Origin: Clostridium_AD sp050717535
GTDB lineage: Bacteria; Bacillota; Clostridia; Clostridiales; Clostridiaceae
Length of the DNA stretch: 64,000 nt
Assembly: GCF_050717535.1 (NCBI RefSeq)
Contig: NZ_JBOITM010000072.1
Coordinates: forward strand, 41,524-105,523
Direction: 5' to 3'
The notes beneath the pieces are model-generated. The model was not told where the DNA came from. It ran no database searches and saw nothing but the letters and a program-made list of their open reading frames with translations. Both the position numbers and the translations under genes were made by a program. How positions within the stretch are numbered: the stretch's first letter is position 1; each line of letters starts with the position of its first letter. Positions 29,046 through 38,373 of this stretch are shown one piece after another.

Positions 29046-30230
29046 CTATATCCCCACCTCTGTACTATGATTACCTATTGTTAGCTTCTTTTGTTTTCTC
29101 CTATTCCATAAGAATTTTACACCCTTCTTAGCAAAAAATACTACCGCAGAAGCTACCCAGATGTATATAATAAATTTGCCCAGCCAAATAATATCATTTG
29201 CAATATAGCTTACACCAATAGCTTTCATATTTAAATCTCTCATTGGTTCTGCATAATGGACATAGGGTATCATTGAACCTAACTTCTGAAAGAACGTTGG
29301 TACAGCCATTAAAGGAAATGTAAACCCTCCGAGTATACTAGTAGGTAACACTAGTATTGCTGCTACCTGAGTAGCTAAAATCTTACTCGGAATAATTAAA
29401 CTCGAAATCATTCCCGCACTAATCATAGCCGTGGAATACAGCAATGTTAATACTAATGCCCCTTTCAATGTCCCTAGAAAAGGCACCCCAAAATAATGGA
29501 CTTGTATCCATAAAGTAATAATAATTGAAATAGTTCCCAGAGCTCCCCAAATCAATGCTTTAATAATATGAAAAATAAAAAATTTTTCATCATCACGAAC
29601 ACGATCTGCACCTATCATAACCAATCCTACTTGAATAACCGATATAAGCATTCCTGATATATAGAAATTCACATAATTTCTAGTTGGATTATTTAATATT
29701 CTATAGGTAAAAAACATAGGTTGAACTGTTTTCATAGATTGACCTGGAAGTATATTTAGTTTCCCCTCCATGACCTGTTTCAAATATCCAGTTTTAATAG
29801 TCAACAATATTTCTGTCATTCTAGCCTTAGCTGCACTTATGCCAGACATTTGCGAACCATCATAAAACACAAGAACGTTTTGTCCTTTTCCTTCTAATAA
29901 ATTTTGTGAGAAGGAGGCAGGTATTATAACTCCCACCATGGCTTTCCCTTCTTCTATATACTTCTCTACATCACTATCTTTTTGCGAATAAATACCAATA
30001 TCAAAAATTTCATTATCTTTTATTTCTTGAATAATTGTTCGGCTAAGAGCTGAATTATCTCTATCTACAATAATTGTTGGTATATGGCTAATTTGTTTGG
30101 CTTGCATACTATAACCAAATAAAAAGCTTAAAGAAATTGGAATACCAAATAGCATTATAAAAAGCATTAATCTCTTTTTAAAGAGCACAACCCAATGCAT
30201 TGCACCTCTCCAAAAATGTATATTCTTCAT
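29046..30230 (-). CDS. ABC-2 type permease (YbhR/YbhS-like), first
   Basis: 394 aa, a distant paralogue of the next gene. N-terminal helix at about 18-38, outer domain with TIIVDRDNSALSRTII, five C-terminal helices. It starts two bases after the HlyD stop without its own strong ribosome binding site, suggesting translational coupling. It probably forms the membrane channel with its neighbour, contacting the HlyD adaptor and the TolC-like proteins. Confidence 0.85.
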   Translation of the reverse strand: MKNIHFWRGAMHWVVLFKKRLMLFIMLFGIPISLSFLFGYSMQAKQISHIPTIIVDRDNSALSRTIIQEIKDNEIFDIGIYSQKDSDVEKYIEEGKAMVGVIIPASFSQNLLEGKGQNVLVFYDGSQMSGISAAKARMTEILLTIKTGYLKQVMEGKLNILPGQSMKTVQPMFFTYRILNNPTRNYVNFYISGMLISVIQVGLVMIGADRVRDDEKFFIFHIIKALIWGALGTISIIITLWIQVHYFGVPFLGTLKGALVLTLLYSTAMISAGMISSLIIPSKILATQVAAILVLPTSILGGFTFPLMAVPTFFQKLGSMIPYVHYAEPMRDLNMKAIGVSYIANDIIWLGKFIIYIWVASAVVFFAKKGVKFLWNRRKQKKLTIGNHSTEVGI

Positions 30231-30232
30231 AA

Positions 30233-31534
30233 TTATTTCGCAGCTTTAGTGGCATCTTTTTTCTTACCAAAGTCCACTAAAGCTGTCATTCCTGGGTGTA
30301 ATTCTTTATCCATTTTAGTAAACTCTACCTTAACACCGTAGGATAAAATATCATACTGCCCATTATCGTTGGTTGCTCTCTTTGTTGCAAAATCTGGTTT
30401 TTGATTTATTCTAACAATCTTTCCCTGGAAGTTTTCACTTCCATAGGCTATTAATTTAACATTAACCTTTTGCCCAAGGACAACACTAGCGAGAGCTTTC
30501 TCCTCAACTTTTACTTCTATCCAAGGTTTGTCTATATTTGAAATTACAATCAATGGCATTCCTGTAGAAACCAGCTCCCCAATCTGTGGATTAATAGTAA
30601 CTATAACTCCATCTGTTGGTGCTATAATTGTAGTGTCCTTAATATAAGATTGCGCCTCTTGCGCCGCTCCTTGCGCTTGAGATATTAACCCTTGTGCAGC
30701 TTGAACCATAGCATCTGCTTGACTAACTAAGGCATTTGCTGCTACCTTATCTTCGGCTCTTGCCCCAGCCATTGCTTGATCATAAGTTTGCTTTGCTACT
30801 TCCATTTGGGTATCTGCACCTTGCATCTTTACAGAAGTTTCATCATCGGTCTGTTTTGAAACAATTCCTTGTAAAAATAAAGAATGTACCCTGTCATAAG
30901 AATCCTTTGCTACTTTATCTTGCCCCTTTGCAAATTCATAAGCGGCTTTTGCTTTTGCTATATCTTCTGGCTGAGCACCATTTTTTGCCTTTAATGATTG
31001 AGCAGAAGCTGCGGCTTTTGCAGCTTCTGCTGCTTTCATTTGTCCTGTAGCAGCTGCAATTGCACCCTCTGCTTGAGCTTTTTTAGCCATTAAACTGTCA
31101 CTAGCTATTGTCATTAGCACATCACCTTTTTTAACTCTATCCCCTTCAGCTACTTTTATCTTTGTTATATTTCCTGGTACTTTTGTATTAATATTAGTTT
31201 CATCAGACTCTATGGCGCCTTGAACTATAAAATTCTGTTCTTTCTCTTTAATTAATTTTTCTGCTGCTAAGCTTAAGTCAGAAACTGATATAGCTTTAAC
31301 ACCGTAGCGAATAAGTGCTGTACCCCCTATAACTAATGCAATAACAAATATAGAAACTATTATTTTTTTCGTTTTACTCTTTTTATTCATTTCTACCTTT
31401 TCTACCTTTTCTACCTTTTCTACCTTTTTTACTTTTTTTACTTTTTCATCTTGATAATCCTGCTTATCCTGCTTATCCTGCTTATCCTGCATATCCTGCA
31501 TATCCTTATTATCCTTATTATCCTCTTTATTCAT
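30233..31534 (-). CDS. HlyD-family adaptor with low-complexity charged N-terminus
   Basis: 433 aa. A cytoplasmic N-terminus of about 55 residues is built of QDK and KVE tripeptide repeats. One membrane helix follows (about 57-77), then a lipoyl half motif (VAEGDRVKKGDVLMTIASD), a long Ala/Gln-rich coiled-coil hairpin (about 150-290), the second lipoyl half (IIAPTDGVIVTINPQIGELV) and a beta-barrel. The long hairpin is of the kind that reaches a TolC partner, and two TolC-like genes lie upstream in the operon. Start ATG after AGGGGG. An internal ATG at 31387, after the repeats, also has an AAAGGTAG site and could give a shorter form. Confidence 0.88.
   Translation of the reverse strand: MNKEDNKDNKDMQDMQDKQDKQDKQDYQDEKVKKVKKVEKVEKVEKVEMNKKSKTKKIIVSIFVIALVIGGTALIRYGVKAISVSDLSLAAEKLIKEKEQNFIVQGAIESDETNINTKVPGNITKIKVAEGDRVKKGDVLMTIASDSLMAKKAQAEGAIAAATGQMKAAEAAKAAASAQSLKAKNGAQPEDIAKAKAAYEFAKGQDKVAKDSYDRVHSLFLQGIVSKQTDDETSVKMQGADTQMEVAKQTYDQAMAGARAEDKVAANALVSQADAMVQAAQGLISQAQGAAQEAQSYIKDTTIIAPTDGVIVTINPQIGELVSTGMPLIVISNIDKPWIEVKVEEKALASVVLGQKVNVKLIAYGSENFQGKIVRINQKPDFATKRATNDNGQYDILSYGVKVEFTKMDKELHPGMTALVDFGKKKDATKAAK
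31391..31526 (-). repeat. Nine-base tandem repeats inside the HlyD gene
   Basis: Two adjoining arrays of nine-base units: about four TTCTACCTT units (31391-31426, with degenerate copies to 31450), and six or more CTTATCCTG-type units with variants (about 31455-31520). The unit length keeps the frame, so copy-number change would alter only the length of the charged cytoplasmic tail. Confidence 0.8.
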
Positions 31535-31581
31535 TTTTAAATTACCCCCTAATATAACATAATAATTAAAACAAACTACTT

Positions 31582-32064
31582 TTAGGAAAAATATATTTGA
31601 AGCAAATATTTTTGAATTTTTTCTAAAAGTAAATTAGCAACACTTTTCTCCTCACTAGATAAAAAAGTCATAATTTCAGAAGAAAACTTTTTATATTCTG
31701 GCAATACTTCTGCAAGTACTCGCCTGCCTTCCTTTGTTATTATAGTTTTTATACTTCTTCTGTCAGTAGGATTGTTAATTCTAATAAAATAACCATAACT
31801 CTCCATTCTATCCACTAAAGATGTTATATTAGCTTTTGTCACTCTCATTTTATTTCCAAGATCAGATAATGTTAGTCCTTCCTCCCCAGCCAAATATACC
31901 ACATATAGAGAATAGAACTGTGTTTTAGATAAACCTATTTTCTTATAGTATATTTCAAATACATTATCGATCAAAAAAGTAGTCTTAATAAAATTACCTA
32001 GTATTTTTGTGGATACATCATCAATCCAATCATAGGCATTTTCTAAATCATCCATTTTATTCAA
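31582..32064 (-). CDS. MarR-family regulator inside the TolC/HlyD operon
   Basis: About 160 aa with a winged helix: GLTLSDLGNKMRVTKANITSLVDRM, then a wing with NNPTDRRSIKTIITKEG. It lies between the TolC-like pair and the HlyD gene, 12 and 47 bp from them, so it is co-transcribed with the exporter it probably controls. Start uncertain: TTG at 32064 with GAGAGTGA at proper distance, or ATG at 32055. Confidence 0.85.
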   Translation of the reverse strand: MNKMDDLENAYDWIDDVSTKILGNFIKTTFLIDNVFEIYYKKIGLSKTQFYSLYVVYLAGEEGLTLSDLGNKMRVTKANITSLVDRMESYGYFIRINNPTDRRSIKTIITKEGRRVLAEVLPEYKKFSSEIMTFLSSEEKSVANLLLEKIQKYLLQIYFS

Positions 32065-32076
32065 TAGTAATCACTC

Positions 32077-33231
32077 TCACTTTATATAGTTTTTAAATTG
32101 CTGTGCATCTTCAAAGTAATCTATTTTTGCCTTACTAAGTTCAACAGTAGCTGCATTTAACATCTCTTGTGCTGTGTCCACACTAAGTTGTACACTTTGC
32201 CCAGCAGTTAGTCTCGCCTTCTCTGTATTAAGAAGTGTTTCCGCTTTATCACAATCTAGTTTTTTAACTAAAACGGTATTATTAAGATTCAATACATTAT
32301 TGTAGTCAGTTCTTATTTTGGATTCTACATCTATGCTTTCATCCGTTAAATCATATCCTAAGTTTACAATTGTATCTCCTAAAGTTTCAGACCAAGATTT
32401 ATAGTCCGTATTAGGGGATGCCGCCCTTACAAGTTGATTTGGATCTGTATCATATTCATCTGCAATGCCTTTTTCTTTTGTATCCAATCTTATTTCTTCA
32501 CTCATAGCCGTTATTGTATGATAGCCTTTTGATGTTTTTGCTACTACGTCATCTAATTTATCTGCTTTATACTCTTCATAAGGAATATCCTTAGTCTTTA
32601 CCATTAAAGGTGCATCTACATTTTTACCCATGTTAATATTTAACTTCATTCTTATATTCTCTTTTTCATTAATTAACTGCAAAAGTGCAGTCTCTGCATC
32701 ATTTACATTAACCTGATCGTCGATTAAAGTGTACCCTGCTTCTGTCCCTATATCTATACCCGCTTTTTTATTTTCTAAAACTTTTTTTAATCTTTCAATT
32801 TTACTCTTCTGAAGTTCAATTATTTGATCTTGCAACACATATTGATAATAGTATTGCTTAGAGGAGATAACTATCTCATCCTGATCTTGCTGTTTATCCC
32901 ACAGAAGATTATGTAATTCTAACTCTCTTCTAGGTGGATTAACATTTAACCTCATCTCTCTTTGATAATCTGTTTCGTCTGCTCTAGTCCCTCTGTCATA
33001 ATTTGTTTCCTCGTCATATGGGACAACAGCATTGATCTTTTCAGTGAGTATTTTGATTTTTTTATCATATAGACTCAAAGAGGAATTACCACTAGCAACA
33101 GCCGCAATAACACTCTCCATATCCATAACTTCTGTACTATTTTTGTTAGCTCCGAATACAGGCATACCAATTGTGCTAAGCACCCCTAATATTGCTAAAG
33201 ATGAAACTACTAATTTAGCCTTCTTATTCAT
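32077..33231 (-). CDS. TolC-like (outer-membrane-efflux-type) coiled-coil protein 2
   Basis: About 384 aa with a signal peptide (to about residue 28) and two long helical stretches. They resemble the OEP repeats of TolC-family proteins: YYYQYVLQDQIIELQKSKIE, KAGIDIGTEAGYTLIDDQVN, AGQSVQLSVDTAQEMLNAA. The usual gain of TolC halves, GxxSxxEV, appears only as degenerate GTEAGYTLID. A monoderm has no outer membrane, so the protein must act at the wall or membrane. It nearly touches the first TolC-like gene; ATG at 33231 fits the AGGTGA site better than the GTG at 33240. Confidence 0.7.
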   Translation of the reverse strand: MNKKAKLVVSSLAILGVLSTIGMPVFGANKNSTEVMDMESVIAAVASGNSSLSLYDKKIKILTEKINAVVPYDEETNYDRGTRADETDYQREMRLNVNPPRRELELHNLLWDKQQDQDEIVISSKQYYYQYVLQDQIIELQKSKIERLKKVLENKKAGIDIGTEAGYTLIDDQVNVNDAETALLQLINEKENIRMKLNINMGKNVDAPLMVKTKDIPYEEYKADKLDDVVAKTSKGYHTITAMSEEIRLDTKEKGIADEYDTDPNQLVRAASPNTDYKSWSETLGDTIVNLGYDLTDESIDVESKIRTDYNNVLNLNNTVLVKKLDCDKAETLLNTEKARLTAGQSVQLSVDTAQEMLNAATVELSKAKIDYFEDAQQFKNYIK

Positions 33232-33232
33232 A

Positions 33233-34702
33233 CTATTCACCTATCCTTTCCATTACATATTTAGTCCCTATTTTACAGTTTGCATCAAGAGCATACAGTG
33301 CATTATTATAATCTCTTAATGCTTTGTTATTATCCATTTGTGCTTTATTTACTCCAAGTTCTACTAGCCAAAGCATTGACAGTGGCTGCATTCCTGTTTT
33401 ATAACTAATATTAACTACATTATATTGATTATTAGCTTGTTCCACCTTTTGAGAACTTAATTTCAAAGCTGATTGTTTTTGTTTTACATCCAAATAATCA
33501 CTTTGCATCTCTGTTTCTATTTGTTTACTTGTTTGGTCTTTCTTTAATTTAGCCTGTTCTATTTCCTGCTCTGCCTGTAAATATTCCACATCTACCTTAT
33601 TAAAATATCCTTGTAAATCATCAAATATTTTTTGTTTTTCAGCTATGGTTATATCAGCATCCAAAATTTCCGCCCTATTTTTCATGGCATTAGTTAAATA
33701 TTCATCGTAAGTAAGTGGATCCTTTGTTTCTATTTTTTTATCTTTAAAATTATAATTATCTTTTAAATTCACAGCTAAAGATTGATTTAGCTTGGTTTTA
33801 CCATTTTCAACCTGTCTTTGTAGATTGTCTAAATTCAGTTTAGACTTTTGAAGTTCTATTTGGGCTAAATTCTTCTCCAGTTCAGAAGCAGATCCCACCT
33901 CATATTTTTTAACTAACTGTCCATAATCCTTGACTTGCTTATCATAAAGCTGCTTTGTAAGATTATAACCATCTTCTGCATATAGTATAGTATCATAACC
34001 CTGCTTAACCAATACATCCGTAGCACTTTGTATTACTTCACGTTGCAGCTTTGTTTTATCCATCATATCTTGAGCAATATACCAGGGTATATTTCTTAAA
34101 TATACAAATGTAGCATACGTCTTTGCAGGAGATAAAATTTTAGGTTTGTCACCGCCAGTAGTAGGATCAAGCTCTGTAAGTCCTACCTTCGCAAGTTTAT
34201 TCCCGGCCTCCTTTAACTCAGCTATCTGTGCATCTGCTTTTGCTAACAGTCCTTGTGCTTGAACTTTAGTTAAATGATTAGTATTTGTAGGACTATTTAC
34301 TATTGCTGCTATGGTAGCATTACGAGTTATCTCATCAGGTATTTGTTCAGCTTGGGTAAATAATGCTATAAGGCTACCTAGACCTTTATACTTAGCCATG
34401 CTTTCTGCACTATATGCCATACTATAAGCAGATTTATACTGTTCAAGACTCTTTTTCAAGCTCACTACATCAGTACTAATTTCTTTATACTTATCGTAAT
34501 TTCTCTTTATTGTTATGAGCCCTCTGTCTACTTTTAACATCTTAGTGCTATTTTTAAGTGCTGTGTCAACAGCCTGCTGTTTACCCATATCCTGAGTTAC
34601 ACTTACATTATCTGCTTTAACTTTAGCAGAGGTACCTATAGCAAAAATACATAGCAAAACTAATGCACGACTTATATTTTTAATCATATTTTTCTTTTTC
34701 AC
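33233..34702 (-). CDS. TolC-like (outer-membrane-efflux-type) coiled-coil protein 1
   Basis: 489 aa with a signal peptide (to about residue 30), first gene of the six-gene operon. The helical segments carry clear TolC-family features: YDKQVKDYGQLVKKYEVGSA with SELEKNLAQIELQKSKLNL, and in the second half NNQYNVVNISYKTGMQPLSM. Two OEP-like repeats give the expected 12-strand-type duplication, but I see no convincing outer-membrane beta segment. Starts with GTG after AAAGGGGTG. Gram-positive members of this family are known but their place in the envelope is not settled. Confidence 0.78.
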   Translation of the reverse strand: MKKKNMIKNISRALVLLCIFAIGTSAKVKADNVSVTQDMGKQQAVDTALKNSTKMLKVDRGLITIKRNYDKYKEISTDVVSLKKSLEQYKSAYSMAYSAESMAKYKGLGSLIALFTQAEQIPDEITRNATIAAIVNSPTNTNHLTKVQAQGLLAKADAQIAELKEAGNKLAKVGLTELDPTTGGDKPKILSPAKTYATFVYLRNIPWYIAQDMMDKTKLQREVIQSATDVLVKQGYDTILYAEDGYNLTKQLYDKQVKDYGQLVKKYEVGSASELEKNLAQIELQKSKLNLDNLQRQVENGKTKLNQSLAVNLKDNYNFKDKKIETKDPLTYDEYLTNAMKNRAEILDADITIAEKQKIFDDLQGYFNKVDVEYLQAEQEIEQAKLKKDQTSKQIETEMQSDYLDVKQKQSALKLSSQKVEQANNQYNVVNISYKTGMQPLSMLWLVELGVNKAQMDNNKALRDYNNALYALDANCKIGTKYVMERIGE

Positions 34703-34763
34703 AGTACACTTTCACCCCTTTGAATTATTTAATACACATATATACTATATATATACTAATAAT

Positions 34764-34792
34764 ATATTATCATATGAGTAAAATGTTGTCAA
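34764..34792 (-). promoter_or_regulatory. Sigma-A promoter of the TolC/HlyD/ABC-2 operon
   Basis: Minus-strand TTGACA (34787-34792), 17-base spacer, TAATAT (34764-34769). Between it and the start codon lie AT-rich repeats (TAGTATATA twice, about 34738-34760) that could be the MarR operator. Confidence 0.75.
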
Positions 34793-34935
34793 TATTAGAA
34801 ATGTAATCTTTACATGGTACTTTAATGCTATTAATCCACACCCAAAGCAATGTGTTCTCTGCAGGTTTTGTAATAGTATTTGTAATTTTTACCAAAGCTA
34901 CCAAAATTAAATAACAGACACTATTTTTTTATAAA

Positions 34936-34977
34936 AATAAGCCACCACACATTTCGCATGATGACTTGTCACTTATT
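34936..34977 (-). terminator. Terminator of CWB2/trypsin-like gene
   Basis: AATAAG/CTTATT outer stem with an imperfect inner CATCATG/TGTGGTG stem, T run on the minus strand, about 40 bp after the stop at 35018. Confidence 0.65.
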
Positions 34978-35017
34978 TGTTTTACATTTTTTTATATTGT
35001 ATTAAAGCCCCTTTACC

Positions 35018-36904
35018 CTAATGAATTTTTCCAGTTACATAAATATCATATCCGACAAATCCAATTGAAATTGAATTGTCTCCTTTAGTGTATTTTGTCA
35101 CTTGATTTTCATTAACTATACTTGTTTCAGAAAGTTTAAAGCCACTATCTACTAACAATTTAGAATAAGATACAAAAAAATTATTTAGTATAGATGATTT
35201 TGAAAAGTAATAAGTTATATCCTTAGCATCATCTGATACTAAAGCTTTGTAATAATTTGCATTTGCAGGTACAGGCACGTCCGTCAGAAAAGGAAAATAA
35301 CCTGCTGTAACCGGTGTGGTTGATGCTGCTAATTGCGATAAGGTAGTCGTCGTTGTTATATTAATTAATGGTTTAACTTCATTTATAGGTATAGCATAGT
35401 TGTACTCACTTGACGCGTCTGCTGCCAAGTAGGTTATTCCAATTACTTGTCCACTCATATTAAACAAACCACCACCAGCACTGCCTTTATCTATAGCGGC
35501 ACTTATTTGAATATCTTTGCCTTCCCTACTATTTGTTCTATTTAAACCACTAACAATTCCAGTAGAAATGGTGTTTTGTATTCCCGCAGGACTTCCTATA
35601 GTAACTATTTGATCTCCTAACTTAAGGGTTTCTGAATCTCCTAATCCAACTTTAGGCAGATTACTCGCATTTTTTAATGTTAAGATTGCTAGGTCTTTTT
35701 CTTTGCTATAACCTAAAATTTCACCAACTTCATACTTTGCTTCATCTTCAAGCACAACGTCAGCAGAATAAGCCCCATTTATAACATGATAATTAGTTAT
35801 AAGTTTTCCCTCTGAAGATATTATACACCCACTTCCAGTGGCAAAAATATTATTATTCTTGTCTCTTGCTTCTAACTTAACAATACCATTAACATTTTTA
35901 GCAATATCAGTTACACTTAAGTCAGGGTTAGTATTTGTAGTTGAATCTATCAAATTATTAATAGTTGCTTCAGTTACAACTCCTGTACCACCTAATACTT
36001 TAATATTATTCAACTCAATAGAATTTTTACTAAAATAGTTTTTTTCGGAGCTAGAATCATTACCCACTAAAAACATTGCATTAGAGTTTTTACCTGCCAA
36101 AATAGAACCGGTCAAGCCATCTGGAAAATTCTCACCTGAGGTCATGTATATTGTATTAAAATCTAAATCACTCTTAAATCTATCAATAATAGCTAAATTC
36201 TTTTCATACTTGTCCACTCCACTTATTTTTTCAACATTAGATAGTGTAGATAATGTGCCCTGGTCTAATGAAGAACCTGCACCAATCACATAAGTTTTAG
36301 CTATATTATGACTGCTTATATAAGACTTAACCACTTCAGGAATTGTATTATGTCCAATTAAAATTATGGGCATGTTTCTTTTTACAGCTATTGGTGAAAC
36401 AGATAGTGCATCAGGGAAATCCTCTCCAGTCACAATAAAAATTTCGCTAACATTATCCAGTTGCTCCGCTACCTTAATAGCGGTCCCATATCTATCTGCA
36501 CCAGAGAATCTTGTAGTCTTTATCCCCATTGATTTTATTTTATCTTCAACTGTGGTAGAAATAACACCAGTGCCCCCAACTATTAAAATGTTTTTTACTT
36601 TTAATACCTGCAGGGCATTAATTGTTTCTGTAGGAATCACATCCTTTTGAGTTAACATAATGGGCGCATTATACTTTTTAGCTAGTGGAGCTGCACTTAA
36701 CGCATCAGGAAAATTTGCACCGCTAGTAAGTATTACATAATCCGATTGTTGCCAACCATCCGTTGCAACCGCCGCTGAGGTTGCATACCTATTTAATCCA
36801 GATAATCTGGTAAGTTTAGTTGCAGCCTCAACCTTTACAGATATAATAAATAATAAAGTAAACATTAATAAGATAGAGAAAACCCTATTTTTAGTTTTTA
36901 ACAT
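35018..36904 (-). CDS. CWB2 protein fused to a trypsin-like domain lacking its catalytic Ser
   Basis: 628 aa. Signal peptide; three CWB2 repeats (about 33-320: RLSGLNRYATS, RFSGADRYGTA, KISGVDKYEKN); an HtrA-type trypsin fold (about 330-520); a C-terminal domain of about 90 residues shared with the lipoprotein at 27358 and the protein at 49876. The triad His (TNYHVI, residue 373) and Asp (KDLAIL, 404) are present. The nucleophile motif reads KGSAGGGLF instead of xGxSGGxL, so Ala-476 replaces Ser. Its relative at 49876-51666 has GSSGGALF. Probably a wall-anchored pseudoprotease. ATG at 36904 chosen, nine bases after GGGGG. Confidence 0.85.
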   Translation of the reverse strand: MLKTKNRVFSILLMFTLLFIISVKVEAATKLTRLSGLNRYATSAAVATDGWQQSDYVILTSGANFPDALSAAPLAKKYNAPIMLTQKDVIPTETINALQVLKVKNILIVGGTGVISTTVEDKIKSMGIKTTRFSGADRYGTAIKVAEQLDNVSEIFIVTGEDFPDALSVSPIAVKRNMPIILIGHNTIPEVVKSYISSHNIAKTYVIGAGSSLDQGTLSTLSNVEKISGVDKYEKNLAIIDRFKSDLDFNTIYMTSGENFPDGLTGSILAGKNSNAMFLVGNDSSSEKNYFSKNSIELNNIKVLGGTGVVTEATINNLIDSTTNTNPDLSVTDIAKNVNGIVKLEARDKNNNIFATGSGCIISSEGKLITNYHVINGAYSADVVLEDEAKYEVGEILGYSKEKDLAILTLKNASNLPKVGLGDSETLKLGDQIVTIGSPAGIQNTISTGIVSGLNRTNSREGKDIQISAAIDKGSAGGGLFNMSGQVIGITYLAADASSEYNYAIPINEVKPLINITTTTTLSQLAASTTPVTAGYFPFLTDVPVPANANYYKALVSDDAKDITYYFSKSSILNNFFVSYSKLLVDSGFKLSETSIVNENQVTKYTKGDNSISIGFVGYDIYVTGKIH

Positions 36905-37104
36905 TTGACCCATCCCCCTTTTAGAAATTAAATTTTTCTACAAAACTATTCAATTAAAAATCCTTCAATATGATTTTCATGGATATATAATACTATTATT
37001 GATAATTATGTTCATTTTTCACTATCTTTATTTTATCAGAAAAATAGAATTTATTCTATACTAATTATTTAGAATACTCTTTAATAATGATTTTTGGGAC
37101 ATAA

Positions 37105-37141
37105 AAAAGATGATTCCCTTACAATGCGGGAATCATCTTTT
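37105..37141 (-). terminator. Terminator of SLAP-repeat gene
   Basis: Perfect 14-bp stem AAAAGATGATTCCC with a nine-base loop and a T run on the minus strand. Confidence 0.88.
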
Positions 37142-37226
37142 AGCTTTTTAACGCTCTTTTTTATATTGTCCTTGGCAATGATACTAGAGGATTATATTCA
37201 CAACTGCTTCTGAAGTCTTTAATGAA

Positions 37227-38033
37227 CTATTCATTAAAATGTACAGATAAGTTATCCACATTAAAATCCGTCTCTAAAATCTGCTTAGCACTAAATTCTA
37301 AATTTATAAACTTCGCTTTTAGTGAATTAACTTCCAAATCACTAGTGTTACATGTACCTATGGCTACTATTTTATCATTATCCATATTCTTAATAGTAAC
37401 AGGTATCTTTTCTATTTTGATTTTTTTAGTTGATGCATTTCTCACTATTATCGATATTTTTAATTCACCATTATCGCCCTTTAGAATTTTATACAACGAT
37501 ATGCTAACATCCCCTGATGTAATTGGCGGCATTTTATTTAGATATTTATGTAATTTTTTAAATTGTGAATCATTAGGTACATCTTCAAATTCTATGTTAG
37601 CACTATTGTATGCTTTTATATTTGAATTAAAAACTATTCGTAGTTCATCCTTTAAAGCTACTATATCAACAACAATATTTTTTTTGTCAAAATATAGTTT
37701 CCAAGGTACTGCAGAGTATGCTGGTATATTTCCTACTTCTCTAAGTTCAAAAATTTGATTTGCCACAACTTCGTCTTTTGAATTTAGTATCATAAGAGGA
37801 AGCTTGTCAAAATTAATTTCTTTGGAAAGGCCATTTCTAAAATAAACACCTACTTCAACTTTGTCACCTAAATCAAATACATAAGTTGTATTTATGTTTA
37901 TATCACCTTCATTCATGTCTGGTAAACTTTCTAGTTCGTCTCTATAAAACTCCTTTTTAGCGTCTGCATGTGCAGCTTCATGCTCGTCATTTAAATATAG
38001 TTGTAATTTAGCTTTGGTTACATCATTCTTCAT
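37227..38033 (-). CDS. SLAP-domain-like repeat protein
   Basis: 268 aa, no signal peptide. Two tandem domains of about 110-120 residues with the SLAP pattern. Domain 1 reads KVEVGVYFRNGLSKEINFDK, then LPLMILNSKDEVVANQIF, then IPAYSAVPWKLYF. Domain 2 reads ELKISIIVRNASTKKI, then IPVTIKNMDNDKIVAI. A related single domain is in 20057-20674. Both sit beside large CWB2 proteins, and SLAP proteins elsewhere accompany accessory Sec and S-layer genes, so a role in surface-layer export or assembly is suggested. AGGAGG lies six bases before the ATG at 38033; the ATG at 38072 has no such site. Confidence 0.6.
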   Translation of the reverse strand: MKNDVTKAKLQLYLNDEHEAAHADAKKEFYRDELESLPDMNEGDININTTYVFDLGDKVEVGVYFRNGLSKEINFDKLPLMILNSKDEVVANQIFELREVGNIPAYSAVPWKLYFDKKNIVVDIVALKDELRIVFNSNIKAYNSANIEFEDVPNDSQFKKLHKYLNKMPPITSGDVSISLYKILKGDNGELKISIIVRNASTKKIKIEKIPVTIKNMDNDKIVAIGTCNTSDLEVNSLKAKFINLEFSAKQILETDFNVDNLSVHFNE

Positions 38034-38072
38034 AATTGTCCTCCTGTAATAAAAAACTGGTTTTTTTTTCAA

Positions 38073-38373
38073 ATTTGATGAAAACTGTCTATTTATATCA
38101 CTATTATTAATGAATAAAATAAAATTTAGAATTTATCACACTTAGTATTATATTACTAATTGTGTTCTAATAAAAGGTTTATTTCCTGATTTAGCTTCCT
38201 GCTCTTCCTATTACCTTGTAACCAAATAATTCAAAATAATACGGACTAACTAATACTTAATTGATATAGAGAAGGACAGCTTTTAACCGCCCTTCTCCCA
38301 TTATTATTTAATTGTCCATTCACAATTGGTTTACACTCCTTAAGTTTCTTTGCAAGACGAAGTAAGCTTATTA
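38073..38373. other. Intergenic region, weak hairpin only
   Basis: About 300 bp with no gene seen. GAGAAGG/CCTTCTC at 38268-38299 could be a poor terminator for the gene ending at 38374, but it lacks a good T run. Confidence 0.4.

Noticed and set aside
31387..31534. Possible CRISPR-like short repeat array
   Set aside because: Nine-base in-frame coding repeats without spacers; a low-complexity protein segment.
32077..34702. Evidence that the organism is a diderm
   Set aside because: Two TolC-like genes alone are not enough; no Bam, Lpt, LPS or porin genes are seen and SLH/CWB2 proteins and start sites fit a Clostridium.
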